Below are positions 19,481 through 27,444 of a stretch of 64,000 nucleotides of DNA, piece by piece. The stretch comes from Micromonospora ureilytica (GTDB lineage: Bacteria > Actinomycetota > Actinomycetes > Mycobacteriales > Micromonosporaceae). Both the position numbers and the translations under genes were made by a program. The stretch spans positions 682,001-746,000 of the forward strand of contig NZ_JADOTX010000001.1 of NCBI RefSeq assembly GCF_015751765.1, in the 5' to 3' direction. Position 1 is the stretch's first letter. Each line of letters opens with the position of its first letter. Below the pieces are notes generated by a model that did not search any database, was not told the DNA's origin, and saw nothing but the letters and a program-made list of their open reading frames with translations.

Positions 19481-20467
19481 TCAGGGGGTGGGGAAGAGGC
19501 GGGCGTGCAGGGCGGCCGCGTCGGTCACCTCGGGTAGGCCGCGGGCGGCGAGCCAGGCTGCGGCGGCGGCCCCGTCTCCGGCGGTACGCAGTGGCGCGTC
19601 CGACCAGTGCCGCGTGATTTCGGCCCGGACGGCGGCGGCGAGCGGGGTGTCCGCGGTGAGGAGGCCACCGCCGAGCACGACAGGTGTCACCGCCCCGGGG
19701 GTGCGGATGCGGCTCACGCTCTCGGTGAGGTGCGCGGCGGCTTCGGTGATCAGCGCGGTGGCGACCGGGTCGCCGTGGGTGGCGGCGTCGACGACCAGCG
19801 GTGCGAGCCGGGCCAGTTCGATGGGGGGTCGACGGGTCACCGTCTGGATGGCGGCGTCGACGGTGTCCCGGGGGCGGGCGGCGATGTCGGCGCTGCCCAG
19901 GAGTTCGGTGAGCACGGTAGTGGTCAGCGCGCCAAGACCACGTCCGGCGTCGAGGTCGGCGAGCAGTCGGCGCACCGCCTCGCGACCGAGCCAGAAGCCG
20001 GAGCCGGCGTCGCCGAGGAGCCAGCCGTGACCGTCGGCGATCCGGTCGAGTCGCAGCTCGTGGACCTGGGCGGTGATCGCCCCGGTGCCGGCGATGAGGA
20101 TGGTTCCGTCCGGGGCGGCGGTGCCGGAGGCGTAGGCGACCAGGGCGTCGCCGTGCACCTCGTACGGGCAACGCAGGCCGGCGTCGTGCCAGGCACTGTC
20201 GAAGGCGGCCCGGCCGGCCGGGTCGGCGAGCAGCCGGCCGGCTCCGGCGAGCCCGATGGTGCCGGCGGCCACCCGTGTCGGGTCGACGTCGGCGAGCGCC
20301 TCGCGCAGCGCGGTCAGCAGTTCGGCGGCGGCGCGTTCGGCGCCGTGACTTGTGGGGTTGCCGCCGCCGGCGCGGCCGGCGCCGACGCGTTGCCCGGTGA
20401 GGGTGAGGACGGTCGCCCGGGTGGACGTACCGCCGACATCGAGACCCACCACGACGGTGTCGGACAT
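19481..20467 (-). CDS. N-acetylglucosamine kinase-like sugar kinase (BadF/BadG/BcrA ATPase family)
   Basis: 328 residues. Phosphate-1 motif GLDVGGTSTRATVL at the N-terminus, GTIGLAGAGR, the central ILIAGTGAITAQ, and GWLLGDAGSGFWLGREAVR are those of the NAGK/MurK kinases that phosphorylate GlcNAc (and in some bacteria MurNAc) at C6. ATG 20467 has AAGGAG about 10 bases upstream. It lies between the two ngc transport sets and is divergent from the RpiR regulator, so the imported aminosugar is the probable substrate. Confidence 0.85.
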   Translation of the reverse strand: MSDTVVVGLDVGGTSTRATVLTLTGQRVGAGRAGGGNPTSHGAERAAAELLTALREALADVDPTRVAAGTIGLAGAGRLLADPAGRAAFDSAWHDAGLRCPYEVHGDALVAYASGTAAPDGTILIAGTGAITAQVHELRLDRIADGHGWLLGDAGSGFWLGREAVRRLLADLDAGRGLGALTTTVLTELLGSADIAARPRDTVDAAIQTVTRRPPIELARLAPLVVDAATHGDPVATALITEAAAHLTESVSRIRTPGAVTPVVLGGGLLTADTPLAAAVRAEITRHWSDAPLRTAGDGAAAAAWLAARGLPEVTDAAALHARLFPTP

Positions 20468-20570
20468 CGGCACGGGTCTCCTTGCGTGAAGCGGCGATCT
20501 GGCGTGTTCATGCTGGTCGGCGGCGTCGTGCGGGGCAAGTTGGGCCGGGCGCGAGGGGCTGTGCAGCAGG

Positions 20571-20649
20571 TAACAGTTTGAAAACTTCGCCCACAGTCTT
20601 GACACAGAGGGCCGTTCAGTAAGAACTTTTACCACTAACAGTTAACAGT
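20571..20649 (+). promoter_or_regulatory. Promoter/operator region between kinase and RpiR genes with three TAACAGT repeats
   Basis: TAACAGT occurs at 20571-20577 and as a direct tandem pair at 20636-20642 and 20643-20649. A consensus-like TTGACA (-35) is at 20599-20604. The A+T-rich stretch 20571-20660 stands out sharply from its surroundings. The repeats are candidate binding sites for the adjacent RpiR protein, controlling both directions; inference. Confidence 0.5.
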
Positions 20650-20673
20650 CTTTTCGGAAAGCTGAGGCGACCC

Positions 20674-21624
20674 ATGGTTGATCACGAGGTGGACACCGCC
20701 GCGGGGACCGCGGTGGTCGACGCCGACCTGATCGACCGGCGGACGGCCTCCGACGGAGTGCTGGCTCGGGTCCGCAACGGGCTCAGCGAGTTGACAGGCG
20801 CCCTGCGCCGGGTCGCCGAGCACGTGCTCAGCGACCCGGAGGCCGCCGCCCGCTCGACAATCGTCGAGCTGGCCGAGCGCAGCGGCACCTCACCGGCGAC
20901 CATCACCCGCTTCTGCCGGGCGATGGGCTTCGAGGGGTACGCCGACCTGCGGCTGGGCATCGCCTCCGAAACCGGCCGCGCGCGCTCGGCCGGTTGGACC
21001 ATCGACATCGGACGGGAGATCCAGCCGAGCGACCCGCTCGCCCGGGTGCTCGACCAGATCATGGCCGCCGACACCCGGGCCATGCACGACACCGCAACCC
21101 TGCTCGACCTCACCGAGGTGGAGCGGGCCGCGGTGGCGATCGCCGGCGCCAACCGGGTCAACATCTTCGGCGCCAGCGGCAGCGCCCTGGTCGGCGAGGA
21201 GATGCAGTTCAGCCTGCATCGCATCGGTGTGGCGGCGTGGGCGTGGAACGACGTGCACGAGGGCCTGGCCAGCGCCGCGTTGCTGCGATCGGGGGACGTG
21301 GCGCTCGGCATCTCGCACACCGGGCAGACCCGGGAGACGATCGAGATGCTCGCCGAGGCGGGCAGCCGGGGCGCCACCACGCTCGCGCTCACCGGCTTCC
21401 CCCGCTCACCGCTGGCCGAGCTGGCCGACATCGTGCTGCTCACGGCCAGCCAGGCGACCACCTTCCGGCCGGACGCGCTCTCCGCCCGGCACCCCCAGCT
21501 GGTGGTGCTCGACCTGCTCTACATCGCCGTCGCCCAACGCACGCACGACCGCGCGCACGCGGCCTTCCGGCGGACCGCGCAGGCCGTCGACGGGCACAAG
21601 GCAGCGAAAGGGGTCCCTTCATGA
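20674..21624 (+). CDS. MurR/RpiR-family transcriptional regulator with SIS domain
   Basis: 316 residues. N-terminal RpiR helix-turn-helix: ELTGALRRVAEHVLSDPEAA then STIVELAERSGTSPATITRF. C-terminal SIS phosphosugar-binding domain: VNIFGASGSALVGEEMQFSL, LGISHTGQTRETIEMLAEA. Such proteins sense a sugar phosphate, here probably GlcNAc-6P or a related ester made by the neighbouring kinase. A GTG/ATG choice is not an issue: ATG 20674 has a weak GAGG upstream. It is coupled to the following SIS enzyme gene by an ATGA overlap. Confidence 0.9.
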   Translation: MVDHEVDTAAGTAVVDADLIDRRTASDGVLARVRNGLSELTGALRRVAEHVLSDPEAAARSTIVELAERSGTSPATITRFCRAMGFEGYADLRLGIASETGRARSAGWTIDIGREIQPSDPLARVLDQIMAADTRAMHDTATLLDLTEVERAAVAIAGANRVNIFGASGSALVGEEMQFSLHRIGVAAWAWNDVHEGLASAALLRSGDVALGISHTGQTRETIEMLAEAGSRGATTLALTGFPRSPLAELADIVLLTASQATTFRPDALSARHPQLVVLDLLYIAVAQRTHDRAHAAFRRTAQAVDGHKAAKGVPS

Positions 21625-22370
21625 TCAGCGCCCAGGGGTACGCGGACGCGGTCCGCCCGGTGCTCGACCGGCTGCTCGACTCGGAGGCCGACGGGATCAC
21701 CCGGGCCGCCGACCTGATCGCCGACAGCCTGCGCGACGGCGGGGTGCTCCAGGCGTTCGGCGCCGGGCACTCGGAGGCGTTCGCCGCCGAACTGGTCGCC
21801 CGGGCCGGCGGGTTGGTGCCCACCAACCGGCTCTCGGTACGGGACCTGGTGATGCACGGTGACGCCCCGCGCGACGTGCTCTCCGACCCCAAGCTGGAAC
21901 GTGATCCCTCCATCGCCCACCAGATCTACGCGCTCGCGGCGCCCCAGCCGCGCGACGTGTTCGTGGTGGCGTCCCAATCCGGCATCAACGGCTCGGTGGT
22001 CGAGCTGGCGGCGCTGGTCACCGAGCGCGGTCACCCGTTGATCGCGGTCACCTCGGTCGAGCACACCGCACGGGTGGCTACACGGCACCCGTCCGGGCAT
22101 CGGCTCGCCGACCTCGCCGACGTCGTGCTGGACAATGGCGCGCCGTACGGCGATGCACTGCTGCCGCTCGAGGGCGGCGGCGCGGTCTGTGCGGTCTCCT
22201 CGGTCACCACGGCGCTGCTGGCGCAGCTGCTGACCGCGGAGGTCGTACGACGGTTCCACCAGGCCGGGGAGGTACCCCCTATCTACCTCTCCGCCAACGT
22301 CCCCGGCGGGGACGAGCACAACCTCGCCCTCGAGTCGCGGTACGCCGGACGTCTCCGGCGTACCGCATGA
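21621..22370 (+). CDS. SIS-domain sugar-phosphate enzyme (UPF0309 family)
   Basis: 249 residues. A single SIS domain: VLQAFGAGHSEAFAAELVAR, VFVVASQSGINGSVVELA, IAVTSVEHTARVATRHPSG, LPLEGGGAVCAVSSVTTALL. It belongs to UPF0309, to which the Streptomyces protein SCO4393 also belongs; to my recollection that protein (NagS) has been reported as a GlcNAc-6P dehydratase. The operon with an RpiR regulator and the nearby GlcNAc kinase and importers fits an enzyme acting on an aminosugar 6-phosphate, but isomerase or dehydratase cannot be told from sequence. The start overlaps the regulator stop (ATGA). Confidence 0.85.
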   Translation: MISAQGYADAVRPVLDRLLDSEADGITRAADLIADSLRDGGVLQAFGAGHSEAFAAELVARAGGLVPTNRLSVRDLVMHGDAPRDVLSDPKLERDPSIAHQIYALAAPQPRDVFVVASQSGINGSVVELAALVTERGHPLIAVTSVEHTARVATRHPSGHRLADLADVVLDNGAPYGDALLPLEGGGAVCAVSSVTTALLAQLLTAEVVRRFHQAGEVPPIYLSANVPGGDEHNLALESRYAGRLRRTA

Positions 22371-22396
22371 CCCGAATTTCACAAGGAGAGACGACG

Positions 22397-23833
22397 ATGT
22401 CGATTACCCCCGAACACCCGGCCGCACTCGACCGTCGCACGGTGCTTCGTCGTGCCGCCGCCGTGGGCATGCTCGCCACTCCGGCCATCGGCCTGCTCGG
22501 CGCCTGCGCCACCAGCGGCAGCGACGGTGACAACGAGCAGGTCGCCGGCGGCACCAAGAGCGAGAAGAACCCGCTGGGCGTCAAGGAGGACGCCGCGATC
22601 GAGGTGGTCATCTTCAACGGTGGCTACGGCGAGAAGTACGCCACCGACGTGCACGAGCCGCTGTACAAGACGGCGTTCCCCAAGGCAGAGGTCAAGCACC
22701 AGGCCACCCAGGCCGTCTCCACCGTGCTCCAGCCGCGGTTCGCCTCCGGTAACCCGCCGGAGTTCGTGAACAACTCGGGCGAGAAGCTGATGGACTTCGG
22801 CGCGCTCGTCGCCGACGGTCAGCTCCAGGACCTCACCGAGCTGTGGGACGCGCCGTCGGTCGACGACCCGGCCAAGAAGGTCCGCGACACCGTGGTGCCG
22901 GGCACCATCGAGGCCGGTTCGTTCAACGGCAAGCCGTTCGTCCTGTACTACGTCTCCACGGTCTTCGGCATCTGGTACTCGGGCAAGCTGTTCAAGGACA
23001 ACGGCTGGGCGCCGGCGAAGAGCTGGGACGAGTTCATCACCCTGCTCACGAACATCAAGGCCAAGGGCATCACCCCGTACGGCTACGCCGGTGCGAACGC
23101 GGCCTACTACCAGTGGAACGTGATCCTCACCCAGGCCGCCAAGATCGGCGGCACGGACGTGCTGAAGAACATCGACAACCTGGAGGACGGCGCCTGGAAG
23201 CAGGACGCCGTGAAGCAGGCCGCCGCCGCGTGGGCCGAGGTCGGGGCGAAGTTCAGCGACAAGAGCTTCGAGGGCCTCAAGCACACCGACGTGCAGCTGC
23301 GGCAGAACCAGTACAAGGTGGCCCTGTACCCCAGCGGTGACTGGCTGGAGGGCGAGCAGAAGAAGGACACCCCGGCCGGCTTCGACTACCAGCTCATGCC
23401 GGTGCCGGGCCTGACCGCCTCGGACAAGCTGCCGGCCACCGCGCTGCGCGCCACCGCCGGTGAGGGCTACTTTGTCTCGGCAAAGAGCAAGAACCCCAAG
23501 GGCGGGCTGGAGTACATGCGTCAGATGCTGTCGAAGGCGGGCGCGAAGGGCTTCACCGAGGTGGTCAAGGCCCCGACCGTGGTCACCGCCGGTTCGGAGG
23601 GCTTCGCCTTCCCGCCGGGTGTGGCCAGCTCGCAGGCCGCGCTCAAGGCGGCCGGTCAGGACGTGTTCAACCTGTACTTCGACGGCTGGTACAAGGAGCT
23701 CGACACGGAGGCGCGTACCGCCACCAACGAGCTGATGTTCGGCCGGATCAACGCGGACGCCTTCGTGGAGCGGATCCAGAAGCGCGCCGACGCCATCAAG
23801 AAGGACAGCTCCGTCACCAAGTTCAAGCGCTGA
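22397..23833 (+). CDS. ngcE: N-acetylglucosamine/chitobiose ABC transporter solute-binding lipoprotein, copy 2
   Basis: 478 residues. A twin-arginine-like signal (DRRTVLRRAAAVGMLATP) leads to lipobox LLGAC with Cys 37. The mature start NPLGVKEDAAIEVVIFNGG is nearly the same as in copy 1 (16039), and the two align through the whole length, but ligand-lobe residues differ (for example NYTYTAYGIWHSAK in copy 1, YYVSTVFGIWYSGK here), so they may prefer different oligomers. AAGGAG lies 8 bases before ATG 22397. It is 26 bases after the SIS enzyme and likely in the same transcript. Confidence 0.88.
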   Translation: MSITPEHPAALDRRTVLRRAAAVGMLATPAIGLLGACATSGSDGDNEQVAGGTKSEKNPLGVKEDAAIEVVIFNGGYGEKYATDVHEPLYKTAFPKAEVKHQATQAVSTVLQPRFASGNPPEFVNNSGEKLMDFGALVADGQLQDLTELWDAPSVDDPAKKVRDTVVPGTIEAGSFNGKPFVLYYVSTVFGIWYSGKLFKDNGWAPAKSWDEFITLLTNIKAKGITPYGYAGANAAYYQWNVILTQAAKIGGTDVLKNIDNLEDGAWKQDAVKQAAAAWAEVGAKFSDKSFEGLKHTDVQLRQNQYKVALYPSGDWLEGEQKKDTPAGFDYQLMPVPGLTASDKLPATALRATAGEGYFVSAKSKNPKGGLEYMRQMLSKAGAKGFTEVVKAPTVVTAGSEGFAFPPGVASSQAALKAAGQDVFNLYFDGWYKELDTEARTATNELMFGRINADAFVERIQKRADAIKKDSSVTKFKR

Positions 23834-23851
23834 TCGATCGGAGCTAGGGTC

Positions 23852-24760
23852 ATGCGGCACGGCAAGTATCCATTCGTGATCGGGTTCCTGTTCGCCCCGG
23901 TCGCGCTGTACGTGACATTCGTGATCTGGCCGTACGCGCAGGCGTTCCAGATCTCGATGACCAACTGGCGGGGGCTGTCCGCCCCGCAGTGGGTGGGCTT
24001 CGACAACTACCGGAGGCTGCTCGACGACGGCGCCTTCTGGAAGGCGGTCCAGCACCACGGCGTACTGCTGCTTGCCCTGCCGCTGATCACCATTGCCATC
24101 GCCCTGTTCTTCGCCTTCCTGCTCAACGTGGGCGGCAAGAGCAGCGGCGGGCAACGCCAGGGGGTCTGGGGGGCGAAGTTCTACCGGGTGGTGTTCTTCT
24201 TCCCCCAGGTCCTGGCGGTGGCCATCATCGCGGTGTTGTTCCAGATGGTGTACCGGCCGAACGAGTCCGGCCTGATCAACGGCGTGCTGATGAAGTTCGG
24301 CCTGGAGCCGGTCCTCTTCCTGGTGAAGCCGAACCTGGCCCTGTGGTCGATCATCGCGGTGCTGGTCTGGCAGGCGGTCGGCTTCTACGTGGTGCTCTTC
24401 TCGGCCGGGATGGCCTCCATCCCCGGTGAGATCTACGAGGCCGCCGAGATGGACGGGGCGACGAAGGTGACCCTGTTCTTCCGGGTCACCCTGCCGCTGC
24501 TGTGGGACACCCTCCAGGTGGCCTGGGTGTACCTCGGGATCGCGGCGTTCGACGCGTTCGCCATCGTGGCGGTGCTCTCGGTGGACGGTGGCGGCCCGGA
24601 CGGCGCCACCACAGTGCTGGCCATGGAGATCTACCGCAACGCGTTCGTCTACTCGAAGTACGGCTACGCCTCGGCGATGGGCGTGGCGCTGTTCTTCCTC
24701 ACCCTCACGTTCGCGGCGCTGACGCTGCGGCTCACCAAGCGGGAAAGCGTGGAGTACTGA
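23852..24760 (+). CDS. ngcF: Sugar ABC transporter permease NgcF, copy 2
   Basis: 302 residues, six membrane segments, the same length as copy 1 and clearly homologous (both begin HGKxP). EAA loop: EIYEAAEMDGATKVTLFFRV. It starts 18 bases after ngcE with no hairpin between, unlike copy 1. The TGATG junction at 24758-24762 couples it to ngcG. Confidence 0.9.
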   Translation: MRHGKYPFVIGFLFAPVALYVTFVIWPYAQAFQISMTNWRGLSAPQWVGFDNYRRLLDDGAFWKAVQHHGVLLLALPLITIAIALFFAFLLNVGGKSSGGQRQGVWGAKFYRVVFFFPQVLAVAIIAVLFQMVYRPNESGLINGVLMKFGLEPVLFLVKPNLALWSIIAVLVWQAVGFYVVLFSAGMASIPGEIYEAAEMDGATKVTLFFRVTLPLLWDTLQVAWVYLGIAAFDAFAIVAVLSVDGGGPDGATTVLAMEIYRNAFVYSKYGYASAMGVALFFLTLTFAALTLRLTKRESVEY

Positions 24761-25689
24761 TGAATCCGCAGTCGACGCTGCCGCCGACCCCGGCGGCGCT
24801 TCCGCCGAAGACCGGTGACCCGTCCGCTCCCGCCGGGCCGGGAAGCAAGGGCCCCCGCTCGGAGGTAAAGCTCTTCTCCGGCCTGGGGCACGTCGCGCTC
24901 GCCGTGTGGGCGGTGATCGTGATCGTGCCGATCCTCTGGACCTTCCTCGCCGCGTTCAAGAACACCAGCGAGATCTTCAGCAGCCCGTGGACGCTCCCAG
25001 CCGAGCTGCGCTGGGAGAACTTCGGGCGGGCCTGGACCAAGGCGCACGTCGGGCGGTACTTCCTCAACAGCGTGATCGTCGTGTCGTGCAGCACCTTCCT
25101 CACCATGCTGCTCGGCTCGATGGCCGCGTACGTGCTGGCCCGTTACAAGTTCTGGGGCAACCGGGCGGTCTACTTCCTCTTCGTCTCGGGGTTGGCCTTC
25201 CCGGTCTTCCTGGCTCTGGTGCCGCTCTTCTTCGTGGTGAAGAACCTGGGTCTGTTGGACACCCACACCGGCGTGGTGCTGGTCTACACCGCGTACTCCC
25301 TGCCGTTCACCGTGTTCTTCCTGGCCGCGTTCTTCAAGACGCTGCCGTCGTCGGTGGCCGAGGCGGGGATGATCGACGGCTGCGGGCACAGCCGGCTGTT
25401 CTTCCAGGTGATGATGCCGATGGCGAAGCCGGGCCTGATCAGCGTCGCGATTTTCAACATCATCGGTCAGTGGGCGCAGTACCAGCTCCCGTTGGTGCTG
25501 CTCTCCAACGCCAAGGACAAGTGGGTGCTCACCCAGGGCATCGCCGACATCTCGGTCAACGCTGGCTACGAGGCGGACTGGTCCGGGTTGTTCGCGGCGC
25601 TGACCATCGCCATCCTCCCGATGATCATCGTGTACGCGGTCTTCCAGCGTCAGATCCAGGCCGGCCTCACCTCCGGCGCGGTGAAGTAG
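24760..25689 (+). CDS. ngcG: Sugar ABC transporter permease NgcG, copy 2
   Basis: 309 residues. A Pro-rich cytoplasmic N-terminus of about 40 residues precedes six membrane segments. EAA loop: VAEAGMIDGCGHSRLFFQVM. It is paralogous to the gene at 18425. As in the first set no ATPase is encoded. It ends 6 bases before the stop of the convergent ABC exporter gene, with no visible terminator. Confidence 0.9.
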   Translation: MNPQSTLPPTPAALPPKTGDPSAPAGPGSKGPRSEVKLFSGLGHVALAVWAVIVIVPILWTFLAAFKNTSEIFSSPWTLPAELRWENFGRAWTKAHVGRYFLNSVIVVSCSTFLTMLLGSMAAYVLARYKFWGNRAVYFLFVSGLAFPVFLALVPLFFVVKNLGLLDTHTGVVLVYTAYSLPFTVFFLAAFFKTLPSSVAEAGMIDGCGHSRLFFQVMMPMAKPGLISVAIFNIIGQWAQYQLPLVLLSNAKDKWVLTQGIADISVNAGYEADWSGLFAALTIAILPMIIVYAVFQRQIQAGLTSGAVK

Positions 25690-25695
25690 GGCGCC

Positions 25696-27444
25696 TCACC
25701 GCTCGTCGACGCGGGTGTGCCAGGAGCGCCACAGGGCGGCGTAAGCGCCACCGGCAGCGACCAGCTCGTCATGGCTGCCGATCTCGGTGATCCGGCCGTC
25801 CGCGAGCACGGCGACCCGGTCGGCGTCGTGCGCGGTGTTGAGCCGGTGCGCGATCGCGATGACGGTCCGCCCGACCAGCACGGCGGCCAGCGCGCGTTCG
25901 GTCCGTCGGGCGGTGGACGGATCGAGCGCGGCGGTCGCCTCGTCCAGGATCAGCGTGTGCGGGTCGGCGAGCACCAACCGGGCCAACGCCAGCTGCTGGG
26001 CCTCGGCCGCACCGAGCTGACGGGCCCCGTCGCCGAGCTGGGTGTCCAGGTCGTCGGGCAGCTCGGCGAACCACTCGGCGCCCACGGTGAGCAGCGCGGC
26101 GCGCATCTGTGCGTCGGAGGCGTCGGGCGCGGCGAAGGAGAGGTTGTCGCGGACCGAGCCGATGAAGACGTGGTGCTCCTGGGTGACCAGGGCGATCCGG
26201 CGGCGTCGCTCGGCCGGGTCGAGGTCGGTGACCGGGCAGCCGCCGATGCTGACGACGCCGTGCCGAGGCGCGTCGATCCCGGCCAGCAGTCGGGCCAGTG
26301 TGGACTTGCCGGCGCCGGACGGACCGACGATGGCCAGCCGCTCACCGGGCTGCACCTGCAGGTCGATGCCGTGCAGCACGTCCGGCCCGTCGTCGGAGTA
26401 GGAGAAGCGCGCCCCACTGACGACGAGCCGCTCACCGTGTGACGAGGCCGTCGTGCCGGGCGGTTCCGGTGGGACCATGCCGACGCCGAGCACCCGGGCG
26501 TACGACGCGAAGCCGCGTTGCGCCTGCTCCGTCCACTGCAACAGCCGGTCCAACGGGTCGATCGCCTGTTGCAGGTAGAGCGCGGCGGCGACCACCGCGC
26601 CGAGTGACACCATGTCTCGGGAGAGCAGGTAGCCACCGACGAGCAGGACCACGGCGACCGGCAGCGGATAGCTGGCCTCGACGACCGAGAAGAACACGGT
26701 ACGCAGCGCGAGGGTCGCCCGACGGGCCCGCCACACCAGTGTGATGCGGCTGGTGCCGTGCCGGATCCGGTCGTCGGCCAGGCGCAGCGCCTCGACCGTG
26801 CGGGCGCCCTCGGCGGTGGTGGTCAGCGTCTCGGTCAGCTCGGCCGCAGCCGCACCCTCGGTGAGGTACGCGGAGCTGGCCCGGCGCAGGTACCAGCGGG
26901 TCACCGCCACGATCGACGGGAGCCCGGCCAGCGCGGCCAGCCCGAGCAGTGGGTGCAGCAGGAAGACCGCCCCGAACAGCAACGTCAACTGCACAGTGGC
27001 GATGACGATGGTGGGCACCACGTCCCGGACGGTGGTGCCGACCGTCGACACGTCGACCGAACTGCGGGTGGCCAGGTCACCGGAGCCGGCCCGTTCGACG
27101 ACCGAGACGGGCAGCCCGAGGGTCCGGGAGACGAACTGCTCGCGCAGCTCGGCGACGGCGCGTTCGCCGAAGCGGTGGCCGGCGTACTGGGCGTATCGGG
27201 AGAGCAGGGCACTGACCAGGACACAGCCGGCGATGGCCAGCGCCAGCCGGTCCACGGTGGCCACGCCCGCGCCGGCGGTGACCCGGTCGACGATGGTGCC
27301 CAGCAGCCACGGCGGGGCGAGCCCGGCGACCGCGGCGGCGCTGTGCAACGCCAGCACGACCCCGACGGCGCGCCGGTGCCGGCTGATCATGTCGCGCAGG
27401 GCCCGGCGTACGGTGCCGCGGTCGGCCACCGGTAGTCGGCTCAC
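25696..27444 (-). CDS. ABC exporter half-transporter, subunit with intact Walker A and catalytic Glu
   Basis: 582 residues: six-helix type IV (ABC_membrane) domain, then an ATPase domain. Walker A GPSGAGKST is near residue 373; the Q-loop LVTQEHHVFIGSV, Walker B LILDEATA with its glutamate, and switch His in IAIAHRLNT are all normal. The signature, however, is LGAAEAQQLAL instead of LSGGQ. The upstream gene has the opposite defects, so the two must form a heterodimer with one working ATP site. ATG 27444 overlaps the previous stop by four bases. The exported substrate is unknown; drug, peptide or lipid are all possible. Confidence 0.9.
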   Translation of the reverse strand: MSRLPVADRGTVRRALRDMISRHRRAVGVVLALHSAAAVAGLAPPWLLGTIVDRVTAGAGVATVDRLALAIAGCVLVSALLSRYAQYAGHRFGERAVAELREQFVSRTLGLPVSVVERAGSGDLATRSSVDVSTVGTTVRDVVPTIVIATVQLTLLFGAVFLLHPLLGLAALAGLPSIVAVTRWYLRRASSAYLTEGAAAAELTETLTTTAEGARTVEALRLADDRIRHGTSRITLVWRARRATLALRTVFFSVVEASYPLPVAVVLLVGGYLLSRDMVSLGAVVAAALYLQQAIDPLDRLLQWTEQAQRGFASYARVLGVGMVPPEPPGTTASSHGERLVVSGARFSYSDDGPDVLHGIDLQVQPGERLAIVGPSGAGKSTLARLLAGIDAPRHGVVSIGGCPVTDLDPAERRRRIALVTQEHHVFIGSVRDNLSFAAPDASDAQMRAALLTVGAEWFAELPDDLDTQLGDGARQLGAAEAQQLALARLVLADPHTLILDEATAALDPSTARRTERALAAVLVGRTVIAIAHRLNTAHDADRVAVLADGRITEIGSHDELVAAGGAYAALWRSWHTRVDER

